A DNA stretch of 7,061 bases from B21-G16 sp003644825 [NCBI: Candidatus Zhuqueibacterota bacterium] (lineage in GTDB: Bacteria > SM23-31 > B21-G16): contig QNDJ01000074.1 of NCBI GenBank assembly GCA_003644825.1, forward strand, positions 1 to 7,061, read 5' to 3'. Positions 1-5,863 of the stretch are shown here, one piece after another. Made by a program: the position numbers and the translations under genes. The notes beneath the pieces are model-generated. The model had not been told where the DNA came from and did not search any database. It saw only the letters and a program-made list of their open reading frames with translations. Every line of letters starts with the position of its first letter. Position 1 is the first letter of the stretch.

Positions 1-236
1 GGTTCTATAAAGATATTTATACAGAAGATAATTTAAGAAAGATGGGATTAAATAAGAGACAAATAGAGATGGTTAAATATATGAAAAAACATAAAACTGT
101 AAGCCTCTCATCTTTCAAGGACATAGTATCGGGGGTCTCCGAAAAGACATTATACAGAGACCTACAAGAACTTGTAGACAGAGGTCTCCTAAAAAAGATC
201 GGTGAAAAGAAAGGAAGAAAATATGAATTGTCATAA
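1..236 (+). CDS. C-terminal part of an AlbA_2/Schlafen-like ATP-binding transcriptional regulator (5' truncated by window)
   Basis: The reading frame (codons starting at position 3) is open to the window edge, so this is the tail of a longer gene; the ATG at 42 is probably internal. The visible 77 residues begin FYKDIYTEDNLRK and continue into a winged helix-turn-helix. A helix starting LNKRQIEMVKYMKKH is followed by a short segment, a recognition-helix-like stretch (VSEKTLYRDLQELVDRGLL) and a basic wing (KKIGEKKGRKYEL). This arrangement is typical of the C-terminus of the large 'putative DNA-binding / divergent AAA-4 (AlbA_2)' proteins of archaea and bacteria, which are often found in defence islands. 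The family assignment rests on this tail only; the N-terminal AlbA_2 and ATPase-like domains are not in view. It ends at TAA (234-236). Its role with the downstream genes is unknown, but a regulator next to a defence operon would be unsurprising. Confidence 0.75.
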   Translation, partial: FYKDIYTEDNLRKMGLNKRQIEMVKYMKKHKTVSLSSFKDIVSGVSEKTLYRDLQELVDRGLLKKIGEKKGRKYELS

Positions 237-237
237 C

Positions 238-280
238 GGACATTTATCGAACATAACAGACATATCTTGGACATTTATCG
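238..280 (+). repeat. Short direct repeat just after the regulator stop codon
   Basis: The 12-mer GGACATTTATCG occurs at 238-249 and again at 269-280 (31-nt period). Related GACAT/ACATAAC pieces lie between the copies (251-262), so the stretch reads as about one and a half degenerate repeat units. It begins two bases after the TAA of the regulator gene. Function is unknown; it could be an operator for the upstream winged-helix protein, or a decayed coding tail. Confidence 0.5.
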
Positions 281-304
281 GACGCACTAAAGTAGGAATT
301 AAAA

Positions 305-637
305 ATGGGCAATAGGATGGTATCAACTTTTTTACAAGATATTATAGAAGACATAAGCCTATCTATTCTACCTTATAACTGGAACTCTTTTGAGTTAGAA
401 AGCTTCTCAAAAAATAAACACTTATGGGAGTTTAAGCAAAAAGCTGTTGAGAAGGCTATAAAACTTTAGTGGAAGTATTACGAAGATATAAAAGATTTTC
501 AGAAGGGCGAAGAACTATCCACAAATCATGAAAGAATAAAGAAAATAACCCATGAATATGTAGAGTTTGAGGATGGAGAAGAAATAAACATCAAAGATTT
601 AGATTATAAACTAATTAAATCATTAATCTGGTGGTGA
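305..637 (+). pseudogene. Truncated second copy of the Res-like helicase N-terminus, interrupted by an amber codon
   Basis: The frame from ATG 305 (AGGA at 294-297 is a good Shine-Dalgarno) translates to a protein whose residues 5-61 align without gaps to residues 1-57 of the 985-residue helicase at 1545-4502. I count 33 of 57 identical positions, including FLQD, LP-NWNSF, LE-FSK-K-LW and WKYYED. ATG 317 aligns exactly with the helicase start. The frame is broken by TAG at 467-469, where the full copy has TTG (Leu51). DNA at 469-487 is identical to 1697-1715 (19 nt). After WKYYED similarity fades, although the frame stays open to TGA at 635-637. All helicase and nuclease motifs are missing, so this is a decayed remnant ending exactly at the MNT gene. 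Its divergence indicates a paralogue or independently acquired relative, not a recent tandem duplication. A short 54-residue peptide from 305 to the TAG could still be made. Confidence 0.85.
630..636 (+). promoter_or_regulatory. Shine-Dalgarno GGTGGTG that decides the MNT start
   Basis: GGTGGTG lies three bases before ATG 640, and its core GGTG (630-633) is six bases upstream. GTG 631 and GTG 634 are also in frame, but using them would place the start inside this ribosome-binding site and leave no site upstream. I therefore choose ATG 640. The site overlaps the TGA (635-637) of the helicase remnant. Confidence 0.55.
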
Positions 638-639
638 AA

Positions 640-966
640 ATGGAGAAAGAAGTTGAAATAGCAAAACAAATAATCGTTGAAGAAATTAATAAATTTGGGT
701 TAGAAGTAAAGATGTTTTTCCTTTTTGGCAGTAGAGTAAAAGGAAATTATACTAAAGATAGTGACTGGGACTTTTATATCATTGTTGATAAAGATTTAGA
801 TTTCGCTCATAAAAGAAAGCTCAATGCTCAAATAAGAAGGAGGTTAGCCGAACTAAGAATCCCTAATGACATAATTATTCAATCTGAATCAGTTGCGGAA
901 AAAAGAAAAAACGATGTTGGTTATTTAATATATTATGTTCTTAAAGAAGGAGTAAGAATCCTATGA
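640..966 (+). CDS. Minimal nucleotidyltransferase (MNT / MntA-type), partner of HEPN protein
   Basis: This 108-residue protein (from ATG 640) has the pol-beta nucleotidyltransferase signature: FLFGS-R at residues 27-32, then SDWD at 41-44, giving the catalytic Asp pair D42/D44. A likely third acidic residue is D77 in the strand IPNDIII. The length fits the stand-alone MNT family. In characterised MNT/HEPN pairs the MNT protein acts as antitoxin by adding nucleotides (for example AMP) to the HEPN RNase near its active site; that is known of relatives, not shown here. All signature residues are present, so it should be catalytically competent. The stop codon overlaps the HEPN start (ATGA, 963-966), which implies translational coupling. 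It sits immediately after the helicase remnant and heads a compact four-gene unit. A longer start at GTG 631 is possible but less likely. Confidence 0.9.
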   Translation: MEKEVEIAKQIIVEEINKFGLEVKMFFLFGSRVKGNYTKDSDWDFYIIVDKDLDFAHKRKLNAQIRRRLAELRIPNDIIIQSESVAEKRKNDVGYLIYYVLKEGVRIL

Positions 967-1361
967 ATGAAGATACTGTAAAAAATTGGATTGCCAAAGC
1001 AGAAAATGATTTGAAAATAGGCAAAGATGAGATAAGCACAGAAAAGCCTGCTACCGATGGAATATGTTTCCATATGCAACAATGCGTAGAAAAATATCTT
1101 AAGGCATACCTTATTTATCATGGAAGGGAATTTAGAAAAACTCATGATATTGCGGAGCTAATTGAATTATGCTCTGAAATCAATCCAGAATTTAAAGAAT
1201 TATACAAAATAGGTGCAGTTGAACTGACAGATTATGCTGTAGAAGTAAGGTATGGTGAAGAGATTTACTTTCCGACACTTGAAGAAGCAAAAGAAGCAAT
1301 AGAAATTGCAGAAAAAGTTAAAAAATTTGTGAAGAAGAAGTTAGAAGAAAGAGGGTTGTAA
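963..1361 (+). CDS. HEPN domain protein (HepT-like, PF05168-type), putative RNase toxin
   Basis: This 132-residue all-helical protein has the usual landmarks of the MNT-associated HEPN family: an N-terminal helix WIAKAENDLK (9-18), the central FHMQQCVEKYLKAYL (36-50), a THDI segment (60-63), LTDYAVEVRY (88-97) and a long C-terminal helix with EEAKEAIEIAEKVKKFV. HEPN RNases use an R-x(4-6)-H motif. R55 and H61 fit that spacing here, although in this subfamily the catalytic assignment is uncertain and some members may be inactive. In related pairs HEPN is the toxin (RNase) and the MNT is the antitoxin. The start ATG 963 has AAGGAG at 947-952 and overlaps the MNT stop by 4 nt. The next gene starts one base after its stop, so the pair is embedded in the helicase operon instead of standing alone. 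Confidence 0.9.
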   Translation: MNEDTVKNWIAKAENDLKIGKDEISTEKPATDGICFHMQQCVEKYLKAYLIYHGREFRKTHDIAELIELCSEINPEFKELYKIGAVELTDYAVEVRYGEEIYFPTLEEAKEAIEIAEKVKKFVKKKLEERGL

Positions 1362-1362
1362 A

Positions 1363-1542
1363 ATGAACGAAGAAGAAGCGGAAAAGGTGATAAAAATATT
1401 GCTCAAATGCGATGGAGGATGTGAATACTGTGTATCTTCTCTTTTGAAAATATTTTGTAAAGAATTTCCTGAATACATGCAGGTTGCAGAGAAAGCATTC
1501 AAGGAAACTTTCGGTAAAGAAATTCAAGAGGTGATAGAATAA
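1363..1542 (+). CDS. 59-residue four-cysteine protein of unknown function, between HEPN and helicase
   Basis: A short ORF fills the gap between HEPN and helicase exactly: ATG 1363 is one base after the HEPN stop, and TAA 1540-1542 lies two bases before the helicase ATG. GAGGG at 1351-1355 is a well-placed Shine-Dalgarno. The product starts MNEEEAEKVIKILLKCDGGC and has Cys16, Cys20, Cys23 and Cys32 (C-x3-C-x2-C-x8-C), flanked by amphipathic helices (residues 2-15 and about 38-58). It has no signal peptide and is acidic. The cysteine cluster could bind zinc or a metal, or form an Fe-S site. I do not recognise the family. Its placement suggests co-expression with both neighbours, perhaps as an adaptor, third toxin-antitoxin component or specificity factor; that is inference only. 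Confidence 0.8.
   Translation: MNEEEAEKVIKILLKCDGGCEYCVSSLLKIFCKEFPEYMQVAEKAFKETFGKEIQEVIE
1528..1535 (+). promoter_or_regulatory. Strong Shine-Dalgarno GAGGTGAT for the helicase
   Basis: GAGGTGAT, complementary to the 3' end of 16S rRNA, lies within the last codons of the small cysteine ORF, nine bases before ATG 1545. It supports that start and indicates that the helicase is translated from the same transcript as the upstream genes. Confidence 0.7.
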
Positions 1543-1544
1543 CT

Positions 1545-4502
1545 ATGCCAAGAATATTTTTGCAAGATATGCTTGAAGATTTAAGGTTTGAAGATTTGCC
1601 TCTTAACTGGAATTCTTTTGATCTGGAGATTTTTTCAAAGAGCAAAAGGCTCTGGGATTATCAGCAATCTGCGTTAAAAAACGCTATAAAAGTTTTGTGG
1701 AAGTATTACGAAGATTTTGTTGATTATCAAGAGGTTAAAAGAATAAAAGTAAATCAAGAGAGAAAACAAAAGTTTTTCAATTGGTATAAGGATAATGGAC
1801 TAAATGAAAATTTAGATATTAAGTTAGATAAGAGAAAAAGGAATATCTACAACCTTCTTACAGAGTATTATCCTCAAGAAGATGGGAAAGTCTCTTATAA
1901 GCATTTTATTAATCGGATGTGCTTCTGGATGGCAACAGGAAGCGGAAAAAGTCTTGTTATTATTAAACTTATTCAAATATTAAAATATTTAATTGAACGG
2001 AGAGAAATCCCATCTTATGATATTCTAGTTTTAACCCATAGGGATGATTTGATAGAGCAACTTAAAGAGCACGTAGATGAGTTTAACTATGCTAATGAGA
2101 CAAAAATAATCCTAAAAGAACTAAAAGAGTATCCAGAGGTCAAGAGACAGCGGACATTATTTGGAGTTCCTGTATTTTACTACCGCTCTGATAATCTGAG
2201 TGATGAACAAAAGGAAAAAATTATTGACTTCAAAAACTATGATAATGATGGGAAATGGTATATCTTTCTTGATGAAGCACATAAAGGAGATAAAGAAGAG
2301 TCAAAAAGACAGCATATTTACTCTATTCTATCAAGAAATGGGTTTCTATTTAATTCCTCAGCAACCTTTATAGACCCAAGAGATGTTATTACCTGTGCTT
2401 TTGAATTTAATCTATCAAGTTTTATAAATTCTGGATACGGAAAACACATTGGTATTTTAAAACAAGAAATAAGAGCATTTAGAGATGAGGAAGATTATAG
2501 CGGTGATGAGAAGCAGAAGATAGTTTTAAAATCATTAATTCTTTTGACTTATGTGAAAAAATTTTATGAAGATATTAAGCATATCCGATTGGATTTATAT
2601 CATAAACCATTGCTTTTAACTCTTGTCAATTCTGTAAATACGGAAGATGCTGACCTGAAGCTATTTTTTAGAGAACTTGAAAGAATTGGAAAAGAGGATA
2701 TTGGGCAAGAAGTTTTTGACAAAGCTATTAACGAACTATGGAAAGAGTTAAAGCAAGAGCCTGTGTTTATGTTTGAAGATGGCAGGAAAATGAGAATAGA
2801 TGAAACGATTTTTAAGAATATAACAAAAGATGATATTCTAAACTATGTATATAACTCCAAAGCAAGCGGAGAAATTGAAATCTTAAAAAGGCGAACCAAT
2901 AGGAAGGAATTGGCTTTTAAGTTAAAGACAAGCGATAAACCGTTTGCATTGATAAAAATAGGTGATATTTCTGGATGGTTAAAAGAAGAACTTGCAGGAT
3001 ACGAGGTTCAGGAAAGATTTGAAGATGAGAGTTATTTTGAAAATTTGAACAGAGAAGATTCAGAGATAAATATCTTGATGGGTTCTCGAGGTTTTTATGA
3101 GGGATGGGATTCCAACAGACCAAATGTAATTAATTTTGTCAATATAGGAATAGGAGAGGACGCAAAAAAATTTATTCTCCAGTCTGTTGGTAGAGGAGTA
3201 AGAATTGAACCGATAAAAAACAAAAGAAAAAGATTATTACAAGTTTACAATGCTAAAGAGATAGATGAGGATTTATTCAACAAAATCAAAGATAAAGTCT
3301 TGCCAGTGGAGACTCTATTTATTTTTGGAACAAACAGAAGCGCTTTAATTAAAGTAATTCAGGAGTTAGAGAAGGAGAGGAAAAAAGAAGGAGAGACTCA
3401 GCTCTCACTTTTTGTAAATTATGGAGTTCAAAAAGAGAGTAAATTGTTAGTGCCAGTTTATAAGCACGCAAGCCAGTCTATTCTGGTAAGTAGAAAACAA
3501 ACAAAGTTTGAGATAGCGGAAAAAGATTTTGAGCTACTCAGTAAATTCTTTCAATTTCTGCCGGATGATAGAGTGATTTTAATGAAATACAGCGAAAATC
3601 TTAAAGGATTTCCAGTGGAAAAAATAAAAGCTATTAGGGAGAGTTTAAGCAGAAAGAAGGATTTTTATAAGGAAGGTGAAAAAAGTTACAAGAACATAGA
3701 CATTCTTATTCAAAGGATATTTGATTATTTTAGTGTTATACCGGAAGAGTTTAAAGAATTGAAGGAGTTGCAAGATGAGATAAAGCATTTCAAGAATATC
3801 AAAGTTTATATAAAAGAGATTAGTGAGATACAGAAGAAGATTGAAAGAGTAAAGAATTATCCAGGTCAAGTAAAAGAATTACAAGAGTTTTACGGTAAAA
3901 TTCCGCCTGAAGAATACATTGAGAAGGCAAAAACTCTTAAAGACAGAGAATATTTTGAATATGAACATAAAAAGATAAATATTATGTACATTGCTAATCA
4001 TTATTATCTTCCGCTCATCTTATCGGAGGATAAAAGAGTAGATTATATTAGGCATATAATTAAAACCAAAAGTGAGGTAAGGTTTATCAATGATTTAGAA
4101 AGTTATTTAGCTGAAAGTGATAATAAATTTAAGAACTTTGATTGGTGGCTGTTTAGCAAATTGGATGAAAGCTTAGATGAAATCTATGTTCCATATTATA
4201 ATCCTAATGTGAATAAAATTAGCGGTTTTTATCCAGATTTTATTTTTTGGTTAAAAAAGGGAGATAACTACTTTATTATTTTCATTGACCCAAAGGGAAC
4301 GGAACATACAAGTGCTTACAGGAAAATTGATGGGTACAAAGAATTATTCGAGGATAATGGGAAAGAAAAGGTCTTTAATCATAACGGATTTAAGGTTAAA
4401 ATAAAATTGCTATTAAAACCTGATGATGTTTCAAAAACTCTCGTAGAATACAGAAAATATTGGTTTGATGATATTGAAAAGATGTTGGATGGTCTATTAT
4501 GA
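1545..4502 (+). CDS. Res-like SF2 DEAD/DEAH helicase with C-terminal PD-(D/E)xK nuclease (type III restriction R-subunit family)
   Basis: This 985-residue protein resembles type III restriction Res subunits in length and layout. SF2 motifs appear in order: Walker A ATGSGKS (130-136), Ia LTHRDDL (163-169), DEAH (243-246), SAT (272-274), motif V GSRGFYEGWDSNRP (513-526) and motif VI QSVGRGVR (546-553). Residues about 690-800 are helical and charged. At the C-terminus, FYPDFIFW (P897, D898) followed by IIFIDPKGTE (D915, K917) gives a PD-x(16)-D-x-K nuclease core, like the endonuclease domain of Res. It should act in the cytoplasm as an ATP-driven DNA translocase and nuclease. No Mod methyltransferase is visible, so it may be a stand-alone or differently partnered nuclease. 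All motifs look intact. A decayed relative of its first 57 residues lies at 305-637. It is the last gene of the MNT-HEPN-small-ORF unit. Confidence 0.93.
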   Translation: MPRIFLQDMLEDLRFEDLPLNWNSFDLEIFSKSKRLWDYQQSALKNAIKVLWKYYEDFVDYQEVKRIKVNQERKQKFFNWYKDNGLNENLDIKLDKRKRNIYNLLTEYYPQEDGKVSYKHFINRMCFWMATGSGKSLVIIKLIQILKYLIERREIPSYDILVLTHRDDLIEQLKEHVDEFNYANETKIILKELKEYPEVKRQRTLFGVPVFYYRSDNLSDEQKEKIIDFKNYDNDGKWYIFLDEAHKGDKEESKRQHIYSILSRNGFLFNSSATFIDPRDVITCAFEFNLSSFINSGYGKHIGILKQEIRAFRDEEDYSGDEKQKIVLKSLILLTYVKKFYEDIKHIRLDLYHKPLLLTLVNSVNTEDADLKLFFRELERIGKEDIGQEVFDKAINELWKELKQEPVFMFEDGRKMRIDETIFKNITKDDILNYVYNSKASGEIEILKRRTNRKELAFKLKTSDKPFALIKIGDISGWLKEELAGYEVQERFEDESYFENLNREDSEINILMGSRGFYEGWDSNRPNVINFVNIGIGEDAKKFILQSVGRGVRIEPIKNKRKRLLQVYNAKEIDEDLFNKIKDKVLPVETLFIFGTNRSALIKVIQELEKERKKEGETQLSLFVNYGVQKESKLLVPVYKHASQSILVSRKQTKFEIAEKDFELLSKFFQFLPDDRVILMKYSENLKGFPVEKIKAIRESLSRKKDFYKEGEKSYKNIDILIQRIFDYFSVIPEEFKELKELQDEIKHFKNIKVYIKEISEIQKKIERVKNYPGQVKELQEFYGKIPPEEYIEKAKTLKDREYFEYEHKKINIMYIANHYYLPLILSEDKRVDYIRHIIKTKSEVRFINDLESYLAESDNKFKNFDWWLFSKLDESLDEIYVPYYNPNVNKISGFYPDFIFWLKKGDNYFIIFIDPKGTEHTSAYRKIDGYKELFEDNGKEKVFNHNGFKVKIKLLLKPDDVSKTLVEYRKYWFDDIEKMLDGLL

Positions 4503-4536
4503 TTAATGAAAGATTTTACGGTGTCGGGCACTCTGC

Positions 4537-4549
4537 GGTGCTTCGCACC
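4537..4549. repeat. Hairpin GGTGC-TTC-GCACC
   Basis: This is a perfect 5-bp stem with a TTC loop. It can be extended by TGC (4534-4536) with GCA (4552-4554) around a two-base bulge. The sequence after it is not T-rich, so it is not a standard terminator. Confidence 0.6.
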
Positions 4550-4572
4550 TTGCATCGTTTTCGGGGCGGTCA

Positions 4573-4632
4573 TATAACACGGTGTATGCGGTTTGCTTTA
4601 TTCACCCCTCCCATACACCGGGAACGTTAGGT
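4573..4632 (+). repeat. attC-like palindrome ending in GTTAGGT
   Basis: A perfect 9-bp inverted repeat, CGGTGTATG (4580-4588) with CATACACCG (4612-4620), is enclosed by TAAC (4575-4578) and GTTA (4626-4629). The outer arms are joined asymmetrically: one unpaired base on the left, five on the right. The right end, GTTAGGT (4626-4632), matches the integron core-site consensus GTTRRRY. The left end, ATATAAC (4572-4578), matches RYYYAAC except at one position. The size (about 60 bp) and a start codon six bases downstream also fit a cassette attC. Against this: only one site is seen, no integrase is present, and no second site follows the kelch gene. It could instead be a dispersed palindromic repeat. 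Confidence 0.4.
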
Positions 4633-4637
4633 GAATT

Positions 4638-5681
4638 ATGAAATACATTTTATATGCATTTTTAATTTCCTTTTTTTTCACAATAAGCTGTATTAGCAAA
4701 ATAAATGAGCCTTCGGGATATAAGAGAAAAGGTAGATGGGAGAAACTTATTACTACAGGTGATATTCCTTCAAAAAGGGATGCTCATTCTCTTGTCTATG
4801 ACAGCAGACATCACAGAATGATACTTTTTGGTGGGTTTTATCCTGTTAAGGTTATGAGCGACATTTATAGCCTTGATTTAAATACTCTTGAATGGAAAAA
4901 GATATCTGAGGGTTCTCTTGCAAGGGCTTATCATTCAGCAGTATATGATAGTATTATGAACAGGATGATTGTATTTGGTGGTGAAGATACAGTTATGAAA
5001 CCTTCAAATCAGACCTGGGAATTCAGTTTTGATACAAAACAGTGGTTAGAGATTCCCACAACGGGTGATATTCCTTTAATCAGAAGCGGTAATGCTTCAC
5101 TATTTGACCCCGGGGGAAACAGGCTAATAATATTTGGCGGTAATAATAAAGATGGTGTAAACAATGAAACCTGCATATTAAATCTCAGTACGGGAGAGTG
5201 GAAAAGACAGAGTGTTACCGGTGAAATACCGTCAGCAAGAACGTATATGGGATATTCTCTTATTGATAATTTTAATAAACTTATCATTTTCGGTGGAGAG
5301 AGCAGTTATTATGAGTTTTTCAGGGATATATATTCTCTTGATATTGAGAGTGGTATCTGGTCGAAACTTGAGACCTTTTCTCAGGCACCTCCTGGAAGGT
5401 CCGGCTGTGCTTTCCAGTTTTTCCCGTATTTAAATAGTTTTGTTATTTTTGGTGGTTTCAGCACCATAGGAAGTTTGAATGACACATATCTCTATGAAAT
5501 TGATAATAAAAAATGGGTCAGGGTTTATACAAAAGGTGAAATACCTGATAGAAGAATCCCCTTTTCAAGTATATACAATCCTGTAAAGAAGTCTATGATA
5601 ATTTTTGGTGGATGGAACGGTTCAATCCCCCCTGATGATATTTTTTACAATGATGTTTACGAATTGACAATTACGAATTAA
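4638..5681 (+). CDS. Kelch-repeat lipoprotein, six-bladed beta-propeller
   Basis: This 347-residue protein has a bacterial lipoprotein signal: MK, a hydrophobic stretch to residue 14, and TISC with lipidated Cys18. It should therefore be anchored to an envelope membrane. The rest is built of six kelch blades, each with hydrophobics followed by FGG at residues 64, 113, 166, 218, 271 and 323 (spacing 49-53). Repeated W-K/S-L, GDIP/GEIP-R and H-S/Y-S elements lie between them. Six blades make a complete propeller, so the gene looks intact. Kelch propellers bind proteins or glycans; nothing shows the ligand, and no catalytic domain (for example galactose oxidase copper ligands) is recognisable. 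AGGTG at 4629-4633, inside the attC-like element, can serve as Shine-Dalgarno although the spacing (four bases) is short. Composition and context differ from the operon upstream. Confidence 0.9.
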   Translation: MKYILYAFLISFFFTISCISKINEPSGYKRKGRWEKLITTGDIPSKRDAHSLVYDSRHHRMILFGGFYPVKVMSDIYSLDLNTLEWKKISEGSLARAYHSAVYDSIMNRMIVFGGEDTVMKPSNQTWEFSFDTKQWLEIPTTGDIPLIRSGNASLFDPGGNRLIIFGGNNKDGVNNETCILNLSTGEWKRQSVTGEIPSARTYMGYSLIDNFNKLIIFGGESSYYEFFRDIYSLDIESGIWSKLETFSQAPPGRSGCAFQFFPYLNSFVIFGGFSTIGSLNDTYLYEIDNKKWVRVYTKGEIPDRRIPFSSIYNPVKKSMIIFGGWNGSIPPDDIFYNDVYELTITN

Positions 5682-5689
5682 TTCCTTCC

Positions 5690-5702
5690 TGTCATTTCGA
5701 GC
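5690..5702 (+). repeat. Possible remnant of a dispersed TGTCATTTCGAGC intergenic repeat
   Basis: TGTCATTTCGAGC directly after the kelch gene matches the start of an intergenic repeat that I recall from many Bacteroidota-like genomes, where it continues into GAGAAATCTC-like sequence. Here the continuation is degenerate (AATAATCTCAGGATTT, 5721-5736). Only one copy is present in the window, so the assignment rests on memory of the motif. Confidence 0.3.
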
Positions 5703-5790
5703 CCTTAGTTTTTATGGCAAAATAATCTCAGGATTTTAAATGAATTACAGATTAATTCGGGAATGAGTTTCGCTTTGATAAAAAAATATA

Positions 5791-5819
5791 TTGAACAAAC
5801 ATTATTATTTATATATATT
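5791..5819 (+). promoter_or_regulatory. Candidate sigma70-type promoter for the SUMF1-like gene
   Basis: TTGAAC (5791-5796) and TATATT (5814-5819) are separated by 17 bases, in the 182-base gap before ATG 5864. The surroundings are extremely AT-rich, so chance matches are easy. If the lineage uses a Bacteroidota-type sigma factor the consensus would differ. Confidence 0.35.
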
Positions 5820-5863
5820 AATTAAGAAAAATAAAGAAAAATAACCAAGATAAAGGCAAAAAA

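Larger units (their letters stand above)
4517..4637. other. GC-rich structured intergenic segment between helicase operon and kelch gene
   Basis: About 120 bases that are clearly richer in G+C than the AT-rich genes on both sides. They contain a tight hairpin (4537-4549) and a larger imperfect palindrome (4573-4632). The short frames through it on both strands look spurious. There is no oligo-U tract after either hairpin, so an intrinsic terminator is not supported. The composition break and folding suggest an inserted or dispersed element that marks the border between the defence-type operon and the host-type genes. Confidence 0.6.

Noticed and set aside
42-236. A complete 64-residue stand-alone winged-helix regulator starting at ATG 42
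   Set aside because: The frame is open upstream to the window edge and the preceding residues (FYKDIYTEDNLRK) match the usual linker of a longer protein, so it is treated as a truncated C-terminus.
467-469. TAG within the helicase-like frame as a recoded (pyrrolysine or suppressed) codon
   Set aside because: The rest of the helicase is missing downstream and the aligned residue is an ordinary Leu (TTG to TAG). Simple decay explains it, and no other gene in the window has an internal TAG.
4379-4573. A 64-codon minus-strand ORF over the end of the helicase and the hairpin region
   Set aside because: It overlaps the real helicase 3' end, and its remainder is read from the palindromic GC-rich segment. 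No ribosome-binding site or recognisable domain.
4537-4620. Rho-independent terminator for the helicase operon
   Set aside because: Both hairpins lack a following T-tract; the second is followed by GGAACGTTAGG.
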